A DNA stretch of 64,000 nt from Bathynomus jamesi (GCA_023014485.1 JAJOZX010002579.1:161501-225500); one strand, 5' to 3'. Counted from the stretch's first letter, positions 20,254 through 30,823 are shown. Notes: generated by a model not told the origin, from the letters alone. A program made the numbers and translations.

Positions 20254-20956
20254 TACATGGTGTAACAAGAGTCCGTTCTCATAGAATTGAACAAGAAAAT
20301 AGTTTTAACTATATATTACAAACAATAAAATCAACTTACCAATTAATCCAGTACATGCCCAAATTGCATTCATGGCATGTAGCCGTTGAAACATTTCTAC
20401 TCGTCTTTGTGAACTGTCGGTTACGTTTTGAAGTGTTTCCGCACTAATTTTTTACACTTATCTGTAATTTTTTCTTTTAACTGCTGGATCGTTCGAGGTC
20501 TTGACTCATAAACAACGGACTTTAAGTGGCCCCACAAGAAGTCGGCCATTCCACACAACCTCGGCGTCCTATCCATCTGCCACGAAGATTTTCATCTAAC
20601 CATTGTCTTAAGGAACGAAAGAAATGCGGAGGTGCACTATCTTGCTGAAATCTGAACTTTCGTCTAGCATCCAAAGACATTTCGTAAATGTACTTTTGCA
20701 AAATTCCCCCCAGAAAATGTTGTTCAAGTAAGAATTCCCGTTCATGGTTTCATCAAAAAAGTATGGTCCTATGATGGTTCCTCTATGAATTCCTGCCCAC
20801 ACCGTAATCCTGGGATCAACCTGTGAATGTGCATCTTCAACTCAATGCGGAATTTCGTCGATCCAGTAACAATAATTGTGCCGATTCACTGTAACACGAT
20901 CAGTTCTGTTATATCTTATTTCCCTCTGAGAACCTCTGAGAACGGACTTTTGTTAC

Positions 20957-20957
<1 letters not shown>
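20254..20957 (-). mobile_element. Mariner fragment with inverted ends
   Basis: The ends share GTAACAAGAGTCCGTTCTC and GTAACAAAAGTCCGTTCTC in inverted orientation beside TA arrays. On the minus strand: VWAGIHRGTIIGPYFFDET (start as GTG, 20802), a shift, then FQQDSAPPHFFRSLRQWL and RGRWIGRRGCVEWP, a deletion where the third catalytic D belongs, and a residual HLKSVVYESRPR. The HTH region is missing. It is therefore a defective catalytic-half copy. Confidence 0.75.

Positions 20958-21005
<48 letters not shown>
20958..21005. repeat. (TA)n array
   Basis: Between the mariner fragment (20254-20957) and the mini-PLE (21043). Similar arrays at 8397-8440, 10213-10254, 10280-10326, 11275-11341, 13154-13193, 13542-13568, 18548-18568, 22057-22083, 27022-27125, 35771-35837, 36648-36696, 40734-40765, 54488-54526 and 56614-56653 also mark element junctions. 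Confidence 0.95.
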
Positions 21006-21007
<2 letters not shown>

Positions 21008-21100
21008 GCTATTGATTGGTGGCGCGGAAAACGCAGTTTAATAATAAACAGGAACACCAGAGAAAATACAAACATCCTTCAAGGTTTAATAGTACCAACG

Positions 21101-21128
21101 TTTCGGAATGCACTAATTCCATCTTCAG
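21101..21128 (-). ncRNA. Hammerhead ribozyme core, left arm
   Basis: Minus strand: CTGAAGA, stem II GGAAT/ATTCC, GAAA. Mirror copy of 21974-22001. Confidence 0.65.
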
Positions 21129-21330
21129 GGCTAAAACAATAAAATTCCAAATCACATACAAAATACAAATTGCTTAATAACAATTTAAAATAAACTTAAA
21201 AAATTATAAAAAGTAGCTAAGAAAATGTAAAACATTAAAACTAAAAGGTAATAAATGTGAAGTTAAAAAGTTAAAATTATAAAAAAGCAAAAGCATTAAA
21301 ACTGAAATGTAAATAAAATAAACTAGTACC

Positions 21331-21810
21331 TCAACCAAAACATAGCAGATCTATCGATGATTCGTCAGAATTTAGGTCTGGTTTTAGTTTATAAATAAAC
21401 AAAGACTCCATAATTTTAAGCTTAAGGTCAGAGCTTCCGGCAGCAAGTACGATGAAATTAGACAGTGAAATTGGGTGGTTATTGTTGTGCGAGTGATTAC
21501 GTATGAGAGAATTAGGTGGTTTGCCAAGGGGTAAATTTGTACGGACCGATTTACCGAGATGTTCGTAAATACGAGATTTTAAATGTCTTTTAGTTTTACC
21601 TATATATGACCCCATACAGTGGTCACACTTGTATTGATAAACTATAGATGACTTAAGAAGTGTAGGAATAACATCCTTGTATTTAAATAAATGGTAAATC
21701 GATTTAGACGGGGTGAATATAATTTTTATACACAGTTGTGGGTAGAATTCCTTGAGCAATTTTAAAAGTTTGTTTCTAATGTTAAAACTTGAGGTTCCCA
21801 TATAGGGCAA
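21331..21810 (-). CDS. PLE GIY-YIG endonuclease domain, open frame
   Basis: 160 codons without a stop. After a linker (IRNKLLKLLKEFYPQ, LFKYKDVIPTLLKSS) comes the GIY-YIG domain: SIVYQYKCDHCMGSYIGKT (two tyrosines, the CxxC zinc-like pair, YIG), RHLKSRIYEHLG with its conserved R and E, RNHSHNNNHPIS and a final LKIMESLFIYKLKPDLN. PLE uses this nuclease to nick the target. The reverse transcriptase is absent, so it could act only in trans, if at all. Frame retention may be chance or recent truncation. Confidence 0.75.
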   Translation of the reverse strand: MPYMGTSSFNIRNKLLKLLKEFYPQLCIKIIFTPSKSIYHLFKYKDVIPTLLKSSIVYQYKCDHCMGSYIGKTKRHLKSRIYEHLGKSVRTNLPLGKPPNSLIRNHSHNNNHPISLSNFIVLAAGSSDLKLKIMESLFIYKLKPDLNSDESSIDLLCFG

Positions 21811-21973
21811 AGTGAAATACAGGATATCTTTGGGGACTGTAATTAAGTCTCTACCTTTTAGTTTTAATGTTTTACATTTTCTTAGCTACTTTTTATAATT
21901 TTTTAAGTTTATTTTAAATTGTTATTAAGCAATTTGTATTTTGTATGTGATTTGGAATTTTATTGTTTTAGCC

Positions 21974-22001
21974 CTGAAGATGGAATTAGTGCATTCCGAA
22001 A
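21974..22001 (+). ncRNA. Hammerhead ribozyme core, right arm
   Basis: CTGAAGA, stem II GGAAT/ATTCC around TAGTGC, then GAAA and CGTTGG. With the mirror copy, each strand of this element carries a core. Confidence 0.65.
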
Positions 22002-22182
22002 CGTTGGTACTATTAAACCTTGAAGGATGTTTGTATTTTCTCTGGTGTTCCTGTTTATTATATATATATATATATATATATATCAAAGCTATTGACTTCT
22101 CCTTCGGGAAGCGGAGCTTACAGATGAAAAGAAGGACCAACACAACAGCAAACATTTTCGTTTAATTTTTATACTTCAGACG

Positions 22183-22212
22183 TTTCGACAAATCTTTTGT
22201 CATCATCATCAG
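22183..22212 (-). ncRNA. Hammerhead-like core in PLE-A end
   Basis: Minus strand: CTGATGA, four extra bases (TGAT), stem II GACAAA/TTTGTC, then GAAA and CGTC. The extra bases make it less canonical than the others. The plus copy of PLE-A has this motif split by the foldback at 33570. Confidence 0.5.
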
Positions 22213-22426
22213 TGAATTATAAGTCTTAAAACCTTAAAACAAAAATAAGAATAATGAAAATTACATCAATACAAAAGAAAATTAAAATCATTAAAATTAA
22301 ATTAAAATTACCTCAACTGGTAAATACACACTGTTTTCATCAACCTCCATATTTGGCAGAAACAGAGAAAACTGTATGGTCAGTTAATTGGAAGATATGA
22401 TATGTCTATGAAAGTTGGTTGGTTAG

Positions 22427-23484
22427 TTAGAAGCGCTGTAATTTGTAAGATGAACTATTATTGTTAATGGAGGGTTTGTTTCTATAGATGTACAAAAGTT
22501 CTAATATTCGGAGTTCTGTAAGGTTATTGGATCTAGTTAGAATTTCGAACTGAGTTTTGTGAAGGGGATGGTTGTTTTCATTACTATGGTTTCTAATTGC
22601 GGATTGTGGTGGACTACGGAGGGGGCGGTTGGTACGGACTGATAAGCCCAAATGTTGAGAAAGGCGTACCTCCATTTGGAGTTGAGTACTGCCAATATAC
22701 GCAGCCTTACAGCTGTCGCACGTGTATTTATAAACAACATTAGGGCATACAGTTTTGGGAATTTGTCTTTGAACTTTAAAAAATTTGATAATTTAAGTGG
22801 GTTGACGAGGGCGAATCTAAAATTTATTTGGGGATAACTAGACTTAAGCAGTTTGGACACTTCACCTCGAATACGCAATGATAAATAACCATGAAAAGGT
22901 AATTTAATATATCTGGTTTCTTTTTGAACTGTAGTTATGGGGAGTTTAGTATTAAAAGTGTTATTTAAAAAGTTCTTTAATTGGTTGTCAAAAAGATTAG
23001 AAGGGTAGTAATTATTAATAAAGTACTGTCTCAAAAATTTAAATTCTTCGTTTAATGAAAAGTAATCTGAACAAATTCGGTAACTTCTTGTTAATAATGT
23101 TACTATAGCGCTAATCTTATATTTATAAAACATACAACTTAAATAATTGGTTCCCAAACCAGTAAAAGTTTTTTTTCTAAATAGTGAGATCTGGAACTTG
23201 TTATTAGCCCGTTTAACTAGAACATCCAGGAAAGGTAAACTATTATTTGTTTCGTTTTCACATGTGTACTTAATATTCCTATGTTGTTTATTTAGATAAT
23301 GAAGAGAAAGTTTTACGTGTGAAGGATGTTTGGAGCTATTGAAGGATGTTTAAATATTAAGAAAGTGTCATCCACGTATCTTCTGTAATATACGGGTTTA
23401 AAACTATTATGACAACTTTTCAACCAAATTTCTTCGTAATGGCAAAGAAATGCATTTGCTTGTGTTGGGCTGAACGGGGAACCC
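22427..23484 (-). pseudogene. PLE-A reverse transcriptase palm/thumb and GIY-YIG
   Basis: From 23484: the AMGSP-like palm entry, then RRYVDD at 23367-23378 (minus), a thumb region with TGLGTNYLSCMFYKYKIS (from 23157) and FLNNTFNTKLPITTVQKETR, and the KFKDKFPK linker. The frame shifts at the GIY-YIG start and resumes in 22427-22675 (MEVRLSQHLGLSVRTN, NHSNENNHPLH, LRILELLYIYRNKPS). The intact version of this junction is in the plus copy at 32610-33341, so the shift is specific to this copy. Confidence 0.85.
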
Positions 23485-23767
23485 ATAGCTACTAGGGTTT
23501 CTTTCCCGGGATCCCGGGATCCCGGCTGTTTTTATTCGGTTTGAAAATCCCGGGAATTGAACAAATATCCCGGGAAATCCCGGTGTTTTAAAATAACTTA
23601 ATTTATTTTTTATTGATTTATTTGTTTTTTCTTTTGTTATTAGAAGGCTCTTGGGTAAAATTAAAGAAAACTGCATAATATTTACCACATTTTATTCTAC
23701 TTTTCTGCTTTCTTAAATGAACACCTACTAGCATTAGCAACTTAGAGCAATCTAAAAGTGGGCCCGT

Positions 23768-24007
23768 ATGCCAAAAACTGGCAGAGGGAATGTCGCTAGC
23801 GCTGCGTATAATACAAGAAACCGAGTCTCAGTATATTATCTAGCGATCGCAGGCAACTCATCTTGCTCAGAGTTTAAGGAAGCATTTGAAGCAAGAACTG
23901 CAGTTATTCGAGACAATAGGGAAAGAACTTCGAACATCATGAATTTATTTGATGCACTGAAAACCATTCCGCCAACCTCTGTTGAATCAGAAAGAGCCTT
24001 TTTTGCA
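23768..24007 (+). pseudogene. hAT transposase C-terminal domain, first part
   Basis: The frame 23768-24007 ends ... LFDALKTIPPTSVESERAFFAAS, the hAT dimerisation core. Here the LINE begins. The rest of the domain appears after the LINE, at about 27396-27470. Confidence 0.85.
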
Positions 24008-25111
24008 GCTTCCTGCTTCTCGAAACTACTAGAAAAACTCTTGTTACTCCGATAAAATGATTTCCTATGGACATCTCCTAATCAGTTTGGCTTTAAAAGG
24101 TCCCACTCAACTGACCTTTGTATCTATGTACTTAAAGAAACAATATCTAAATACATTGACAGTAATTCAACTATTTATAGCTGTTTCCTTGATATAAGTA
24201 AGTCATATGATAGGGTGAACCACAATATTTTATTTGAAAACTAGAAAACAGGAAGGTTCCCATGTACATATTAAATTTATTGAAATTTTGGTATTCCCAC
24301 CAATCTTTCACTGTCAGGTGGGGCAATGTACTATCCGAGTGTTTTGGCTCCTCTTACCGGGTGAGACAAGGCTCCTTGCTCTCCCCTATGCTGTTTAATG
24401 TGTATATTGACGGGTTAATTGCTTCACTTAATGAGGCAACAGTGGGATGTTGTATAAATAACACAAGGATAAATAACTTAGTTTATGCCGATGATATGGT
24501 GTTAATAAGTCCCTCTGTTAAAGGTCTGGATCGGCTACTAAACGTCTGCGAAGTGTATTCGTAGAAACATGATATTCTTTTTAATATTACGAAAACTAAG
24601 GTTATGCAATTTCATCCTAAAAGCTGTAATCAGCCAGCTCAGCTGATATAAGGTTTAAAATGAATGGTGAAGTAATTGAGGAAGTACAAGAGTTTAAGTA
24701 TTTGGGTCAAACTATTACCAGCTCCTTGAGTGATGACTCGGATATAAGAAAACAATCTCGAAGCCTGTGTGCTAAAGCGAATATGACCATAAGGAACTTT
24801 CGATTCCGTACAAGTGAAGCTAAAGACACACTCTTTCGTTCTTTCTGCAGTAATATATACGGACAACAACTCTGGGTGAATTATAAAAAAGGTTCTGACA
24901 GAACTCTAAATTTTCTGTACAACAGGTCTTTTAGACTCTTACATAAATTACCCCGCAAGATGCTCAGCTTCGCAAATGTTTGCTACCCGCAATGTCCCGA
25001 GCTTCCCGGAGGTAACAAGACGTGCTCAACACAGTCTAATGCAAAGAATTAAAAAATCAACCAACCCGATCATCCAAGCTATCCATGAGTCCTGCCATTT
25101 ATCCTCTAAAC
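24008..25111 (+). pseudogene. LINE reverse transcriptase with YADD
   Basis: Fingers: YSCFLDISKSYDRVNHNILF (first D), a stop/shift near 24241, then VRQGSLLSPMLFNVYIDGL, LVYADDMVLISPSVKGLDRL (YADD at 24484-24495), a stop at 24562, then EVQEFKYLGQTITSSLSDDS and a thumb with AKANMTIRNF and LWVNYKKGS (24660-25050), another shift and MFATRNVPSFPEVTRRAQ. The pattern is that of CR1/Jockey-type RTs without RNase H. The last codons continue at 27203. Four lesions. Confidence 0.85.
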
Positions 25112-25360
25112 CAGTGGTTCCCAAACTGTGTTCCGCGGAACCCCGGGGTTCCACAGAGGCTTAATAAGGGTTCCATGACACGTTTTCTAATCAGTCTAAT
25201 CATGTCTTAATATTAAAGTCTAATTAAGGTCCTAATATTTATACATAATTTTATCTTGTGCCTTTTTGTTAAATAATATTTTATATTTTTATTCTGACTT
25301 GAAATGGAACCATCGTGGATTTGGGATCACTAAATATTTTTCGCTTAAATTAAAATCTGC

Positions 25361-26247
25361 GCGGGTAAACGGCGGGAGTAACTATGAATGTTAGTTATTT
25401 CCTGTGCCGCGAGGCTTACCCGTAGATCAATCACGTTTGGGGCGTCCCGGTCCTCCCTTCCGTCCCGTCAGGGCCCCCCCCCCGGGCTCTTCGCGGAGAA
25501 GCACTCGGGGGGATGGGGGGGGAGGCGGCCTGTTGGGCCAGGCAGCGGGGGGCTTGGCTTGGTTGCCCGTCCAGCCGCCTGTGGCGAACCCAGTGGGCTT
25601 CACTGAGCAGGACGGATAGGGGTGACGACCTCTGAGAAGGCCGATTCCCCCAGACCCAGTCTCTCAGTGTTCTGGGGACGGGGGTTATACGACCTCGGAG
25701 CACTGGGCAGATTCCTGATGACGAGGCTCCCGATTCGGGGGGGCGACGTGCACCGTTCCCCCCGGGAGCAAGGAGGCTTAGCCACCTTGCAGAGTAGAGG
25801 GGCCGTCGCGAGTGGGCGGTGACCTCGGTCGGGCGGTGTGGGGGCTGAAAACCGGGGTCCCCTTAGCTGCCCGACGATGGGAGCACTGGCATTGCCAGGC
25901 GCAATAGGCGACCACGTCCCTGCGGGCATGTGAATCATGGACCACCCGGCCGTGGTTTTCAAGCCTGCTTCCGCCGCACTGGGGCAGGTTAGGCTTTGCT
26001 CGTCCCCGACTTCCTTGTCTACGGTGCGGGACCTGGTTGTCCAGACCCCGTACCAACATTGAAAGTGGGAGGTGGGACTGGACACGGACCGTAAAGCCGG
26101 GCGTATATCCAGCAACGCAGGGGTCCTGGAGGGGTAGCTTGGGGCTGTATTACACCCCCAGACGAAACCAGGACTTCCGCCATCCGAGGTAGAGCCATTC
26201 ATTTGGTTTTCGGAGTAGGCGGGAGCGTAGTTATGACTCTATAAGGA
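25361..26247 (+). mobile_element. GC-rich 28S-rRNA-headed retroposed insert, TSD TAAAATCTGC
   Basis: An 887-bp island, GC-rich in an AT-rich setting, is flanked by TAAAATCTGC at 25351-25360 and 26248-26257. It starts GCGGGTAAACGGCGGGAGT then AACTATGA, which is 28S rRNA just upstream of the R2 target site, and ends GGCGGGAGCGTAGTTATGAC then TCTATAAGG, resembling the same 28S stretch. The duplication shows target-primed insertion away from rDNA. An internally deleted R2-clade element or a 28S-derived SINE would fit. No reverse transcriptase motifs were seen; open frames on both strands look like GC-rich by-products. Confidence 0.7.
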
Positions 26248-26595
26248 TAAAATCTGCTAAGTATATGTAAATAAATTTTCGCTACTCGGCTACTGCAAAA
26301 GTGTAATTTGGCAGATTTTAATTTTAACGATTTTATAAAAGACTGGTTCTATTAGTACTGTTTTAAAGTAAATATCATATAAATTCTGTCATAGTATTTA
26401 AAATTTGTCATATTATTTTATGACAAATTTTAATATATATATTTTATATTTTACTCGTGAGAATTTAACTGTAATTAATTTTGAGCAATATGTTTTCGCT
26501 AAAATTAAAATTTCCTAAGTTGCCAGTTGATTTGATGTGCACTTGTTTCGTAATTAATTGTGAACCAATCAGTATAACTATAGCCGTTGGCGTGA

Positions 26596-26844
26596 TGCGC
26601 TGTCAAGTTAATTTCTGATAGGCTTTATTTACTTAAGTGTTTTCAGTGTATTAATTTGTATTATGTTCATCACTAAAATCTGGAAGTTTTGTTGTTCAAT
26701 AAATATTTTATAAAAATATTTTACAGCTGTAAAATATTTATTGAGCAACAAAACTTCCAGATTTTAGTGATGAACACAATACAAATTAATACACTGAAAA
26801 CACTTAAGTAAATAAAGCCTATCAGAAATTAACTTGACAGTGCA
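26596..26844. repeat. Large palindrome (~120-bp arms)
   Basis: The left arm (from 26596) and right arm (to 26844) are near-perfect inverted copies around a short centre near 26720. Shared words include GTCAAGTTAATTTCTGATAG and CACTAAAATCTGGAAG. Part of the non-autonomous hAT. Confidence 0.85.
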
Positions 26845-27021
26845 CCACATTTAAGTAAATAAAGCCTATCAGAAATTAACTTGACAGTGCACCACACTTA
26901 AGTAAATAAAGCCTATCAGAAATTAACTTGACAGTGCACCACACTTAAGTAAATAAAGCCCATCAGAAATTAACTTGACAGTGCACCACACTTAAGTAAA
27001 TAAAGCCTATCAGAAATTAAC
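26804..27021 (+). repeat. 47-bp tandem repeat, about 4.6 units
   Basis: The unit starts TTAAGTAAATAAAGCC and ends GACAGTGCACCACAC. Starts lie at 26804, 26851, 26898, 26945 and 26992, exactly 47 bp apart. The first unit is shared with the right arm of the palindrome, so the array probably grew from it. A (TA)n array follows. Confidence 0.9.
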
Positions 27022-27063
27022 ATATATATATATATATAATATATATATTATATATATATATAT

Positions 27064-27115
<52 letters not shown>

Positions 27116-27395
27116 TATATATATAGTTGGGGTTCGCGAAATAAAAACAAGTATTTAAGGGTTCCGACAGTTAGTAAAGTTTGGGAACCACTGCTCTAAA
27201 CTATGGACTTCTTGGTACGAAAACGTCTGTCTGAGCTCCACTTAACTTCGACAGTGCAGTATTATTTCTAATCAATTGTATATATTTCTATCCTTAGTAT
27301 ATGAACTGTCATTATATTAATAATATTTGTCATTTGGACTATAGTCTGCCAATAAACCTTTTCATTTTCATTTCATTTCATTTATCACCAAGTTG

Positions 27396-27470
27396 AGAAC
27401 TCGTCTTAGTGATAGAAGTATCGATTGTTTATGTTTTTTAAGAAGCTATTTTAAAAATGTTGATTGACTC
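27396..27470 (+). pseudogene. hAT transposase C-terminal domain, second part
   Basis: Directly after the LINE tail: FITKLRTRLSDRSIDCLCF then LRSYF, the rest of the dimerisation domain begun at 23768-24007. Confidence 0.85.
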
Positions 27471-28025
27471 TAAATATTTTAAGATAAAATATTTTAAGAT
27501 AAAATTTTTTAAGATAAAATATTTTAAGATAAAAGGATGAAATTATTTTTTCTAATGAAGTTTATTTTATTTTTATTTTTTTGTATTGGCTAAATATTTT
27601 AAGATAAAATATGTTGAGATAGAAGGTATAAATTATTTTTTTTGAATGAAGTTTCTTTTGCTTTTTCTTTTTTATTTGCAAATGCACTTAATTATAATTA
27701 AAGGAATATAATATTTTAGCCTTTTATTTGTCCCCTGCAGATGAATAGCATGATAAATATTATGTTTAATAAATAATAAATAGCTACCACTGATTGGTAA
27801 ACTCAATTCAAGTATTACAATGCAAAAGTGGTCATCTAGGCATAAGTAATTGGTTATCCCAATTCTAAAAGTGTATTTTATCACTGAACAATAAAAAAAA
27901 TTACCGTTCTCTTAAATATACAACCATTTCTTAGATTTCCCGGGATCCTGGGAATTGGCTTCATTTTTCCGGGAATTTTCGGGATTTTCAGGGATGAAGA
28001 AAGCTGCATATAAGGAGAAACCCTA
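27471..28025 (+). other. hAT 3' region without gene
   Basis: Contains about five repeats of TATTTTAAGATAAAA (27475-27615), which may be transposase-binding subterminal repeats, then AT-rich sequence and the CCCGGGA-rich right end. Confidence 0.5.
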
Positions 28026-28033
28026 ATAGCTAC

Positions 28034-28640
28034 CCCATCAATTTCGCTGTAAAGGTTACTATTAAATAAGAAAAGATTATCAAAACACGCTATTTCGAGG
28101 AGATTTTTAAATTGAGTCTGAGTGAGGCCATTAATAAGAGCATTACTAGTAGTGAATAACTTCTTTAGTATGATATCTAATGTTTCTTTTAACGAGACAT
28201 TAGTAAATAATGACGAGACATCAAAACTGGCCATAGTAAGGGAATCGGTACGATTGATCTCTTTTCTATCTTTAGCAAAATCAAACGAGTTGTTAATGGA
28301 ATAATTATTATAGGTAAGTTTTGAAAGCAAGGGAACGAAGAATTTGGCTAAGTTATAATTGAATGTACCACAGGCTGAAGGAATAGGTCTTATGGGAAAT
28401 TTGGCTTATGAACTTTGAGTAAACCGTATAGAATTCCTGGATTAGAACCAGACGGAAACAAAAAATTGTTTGTATTGTCATCAATAACATTACTATTTTT
28501 TAATTTATGCAAAAACCTATTAAGTTTATCTTCGAGTTTTAGTAATTTAGACAGAACATTCTCTTTTACTCTTTTAAATTTAGACGTATCCGACAAATTT
28601 GTCTCCATTCTATTTATGTAAACTATTGAATCAAGCAACA
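28034..28640 (-). pseudogene. PLE-A reverse transcriptase, fingers region
   Basis: Minus strand: VLLDSIVYINRMETNLSDTS, LLKLEDKLNRFLHKLK, GILYGLLKVHKPNFP (the PLE KxHK-type motif), then SFDVSSLFTNVSLKETLDII (first catalytic D) and FDNLFLFNSNLYSEIDGVAI. One shift between 28390 and 28330. It joins the palm part at 23484 across the hAT. Confidence 0.85.
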
Positions 28641-28648
28641 CTACTCCT

Positions 28649-30815
28649 CAGGGGCGTACCTAAAGTATTTGGCACCCGGGGCAGATCCTTCCTTTGGCAC
28701 CCCCTATAAATAATTTTAAAATTTAAACACACAGAAAAATATATTATGTTTGCAAGTAGACTTTTAAACAGTACAGTACTGTCATAAGCAAATTGGAAAT
28801 AAGAAAAATGCAGGACATTAAAAATTCAGTGAACAGGTAATACTGCATTTTATTTTATACAAAAAACACAGGAAATCCATTCTCAACGCTCAGCCTATTC
28901 TTCAAAGGTAAATAGAGAGGATTCACGGTCTCTGCTTTCGAGCTTTAATTTCTGCAAATTGATCAATGACCTCATCAAAATTCACCTTCTTTGCATATTC
29001 ATGTTCAATTGAAAGTAAAGCCAGATTTGTCAATCTTGTCTGACTCATGGTCGAGCGAAAGAAATTTTTTATCAATTTCAATTTGGAAAAACTTCTTTCA
29101 CATGAAGCAATAGACACACAGACAGTCAAAAAGAATCTCAAACACAGTGACAAGCTTGGCAAAGATTCACAAAAATCCCATTTCACAATAAACTCCAGAA
29201 ACTGCAATGCTATCCATTTCTTTGCCTCTTCAACGCTGATTTTGGCAGCTTCCAAATGCCTCCGAAGTCGTCCAATTTCCACACTGATATCTTCATCAGA
29301 GAATTCATCGAAAATCTGAGTCAAATTTGGAATATACTTCCGAAGTTCTTCTTCTGTTTCAACAACCAAAGTGTTTGGCTGAATAACAGCGAAGATTGAC
29401 AGAATTTGATCCATTGCCTTAGAACGAATCTCCAATTCTTGATGAAAGCGATCAAGACATTCAAACATAGCCCTTTTTACTTCCTCTGGCAATGTGAGGC
29501 CAGAATCCTTTGCCATCTCTCCTGGCATCCTTTTTCGGAGCTTTACTCTCCCTCTTCTCTCCATAGAAATGTCCATTTCCTCACACTTTGTAGTTGCATA
29601 ATGAATGGCCCTCTCCACAATTTCATTACGCTGATCTTCAAGAAACAGTTTTAGAGCTTGGAGCACTTTTCAAGGCTGATTCCAACTGTTTGCAAATACT
29701 TTTGTGTGAGATTAATTTCTTCCAGGACTTCACACCAGAAAGAAAGGTAACTCAAAAAAGAGAAATCACATACAGCAGACAGCAAAATCTGAACTGATCC
29801 TCTTGTGTCCACATTTTCTTTGGGATCGCACAGTACTTCAAGGGTTGAGGTCAGCTTTTCAAAATTTGCCTTCACTGGTTTCACAGCGTCATAATAAGCA
29901 CTCTATCTTGTCTGCCTTCTTCATTTTTCTTTGTTGGAATCCACTGGGTCGATTTCGCTTCATAGTGGATGTTTTCTGCAAAATTTTAAAATCAAAAGGT
30001 ATAAAGCATGAACATGCATAACAAGCATGAACTATTATGACTTGAAATATATTAACTGAACAAATTGTCTGTGATTATTATTATTATTTTTTGGGGGGTG
30101 GGGGTGGGTTAAGTGCAAACACGACTCCTAAAAAAGCAGAAAACTATGAATATTACTCACAAATAACTAGACCACTGACAAAATGAAAATTAACAGTACA
30201 CCCAGTAAATAAAAAAGTTAAAAAAATTTATTACAACAGAAAAGCTTCAAACAAGTGGTTCTCAAACTTTTTCCAACCAGATACCCATTGAGTTATTAGA
30301 TTATAATTATCAACCCAGATAAGCAGAAACGATTTATTATTATTATTATCATTATTAATTATCATTAATTATCATTTATAAACACTTAAACATCACTATG
30401 ATACCACATTGTCAAAAATTACTGGACACTGGTATAAGTACCATGATATTGTTATAAACACCAGCACTTTATGCTTTATCATAATTACTTAATGAAACAT
30501 ACTTCATGTATGTGGAGTCACAGTGTCAAGTGAACAAGACTTGGAATGTCAGTTGCAGCCAGCTGGTTATGCTCAACAAATTTTTCGTTTGTAAATTTTG
30601 TATTGCCAATAAAAATAAAAATTTATTTTATAGTGGAAATTAACATTAAGCTGTTGTAATAGTTTGAACATTTTTAAATTTTTTTTCTTACTTTGGCGAA
30701 TTTTTCATTTGGTTTGAAAACTTGTACTGGTATTTCAACTCTCCCGATGGCAACCCCCTCCTGGCTGTCACCCTGGGCGAACTGCCCCCCTCGCACCACT
30801 CTTAATACGCCACTG
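28649..30815 (-). mobile_element. hAT transposon (ZMYM-like) inside PLE-A, TSD CTACTCCT
   Basis: Ends CAGGGGCGTACCTAAAG and CAGTGGCGTATTAAGAG in inverted orientation; CTACTCCT flanks at 28641-28648 and 30816-30823. 2167 bp. Encodes the C-terminal half of a transposase on the minus strand. 29885-30815 holds no gene. Confidence 0.9.
28923..29884 (-). pseudogene. hAT transposase (ZMYM/TTF-type), C-terminal half
   Basis: Two open frames: 29884-29651 (FEKLTSTLEVLCDPKENV, LLSAVCDFSFLSYLSFWCEV) and 29666-28923 (247 codons, up to ARKQRP). The second includes EEELRKYIPNLTQIFDEF and the end signature SIASCERSFSKLKLIKNFF, STMSQTRLTNLALLSIEHEY. A one-base shift near 29660 separates them. The TTF zinc finger and the first catalytic D are missing. 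Such proteins are also domesticated in animals, but here element ends and a duplication enclose it. Confidence 0.85.
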
Positions 30816-30823
30816 CTACTCCT

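Larger units (their letters stand above)
21043..22057 (-). mobile_element. Miniature PLE: GIY-YIG ORF inside ~200-bp inverted repeats
   Basis: The left arm 21043-21250 and right arm 21850-22057 are nearly perfect inverted copies (TAATAAACAGGAACACCAGAG, CCTTCAAGGTTTAATAGTAC and further). Both carry a hammerhead core. Between them lies only the last 160 codons of a PLE, on the minus strand. It resembles the 14.1-kb element in plan but not in sequence. Confidence 0.85.
25112..27194. mobile_element. Non-autonomous hAT inside the LINE, TSD CTCTAAAC
   Basis: Inverted ends CAGTGGTTCCCAAAC on both sides; CTCTAAAC flanks at 25104-25111 and 27195-27202. It has no transposase sequence. It holds a GC-rich 28S-related insert (25361-26247), a ~120-bp palindrome, 47-bp tandem repeats and long TA arrays. 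The left end (TGTTCCGCGGAACCCC) is related to the 80-bp element at 57507. Confidence 0.9.
24008..27395 (+). mobile_element. CR1-like LINE inside the hAT
   Basis: A 5'-truncated LINE: RT from about 24008 (FSKLLEKLLLLR, PNQFGFKRSHSTDLCIYVL) to the C-terminus, a 3' UTR and a pentanucleotide-like (TTCAT)n tail near 27355-27395. Its own coding end is split by a non-autonomous hAT at 25112-27194. On both sides of the LINE the hAT transposase continues, proving insertion. Confidence 0.85.
23493..28025 (+). mobile_element. hAT transposon inside PLE-A, TSD ATAGCTAC
   Basis: Ends TAGGGTTTCTTTCCCGGG and (inverted) TAGGGTTTCTCC share TAGGGTTTCT. Subterminal CCCGGGA repeats follow on both sides. ATAGCTAC flanks at 23485-23492 and 28026-28033, and the plus copy of PLE-A shows the empty site (GGGTAGCTATGGG). 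It contains hAT transposase residues interrupted by a LINE. Confidence 0.9.

Noticed and set aside
25361..25387. rRNA gene
   Set aside because: Only about 27 bases of 28S are present, at the head of a retroposed insert.
25431..26202. Long GC-rich frames, including one of 200 codons on the minus strand
   Set aside because: High GC lowers stop frequency; no motif was seen and the opposite strand is open too. The sequence is better explained as a 28S-headed retroposed insert.
28923..29666. Domesticated ZMYM-like host gene
   Set aside because: Intact hAT termini, an 8-bp duplication and a frameshift show an ordinary dead transposon.
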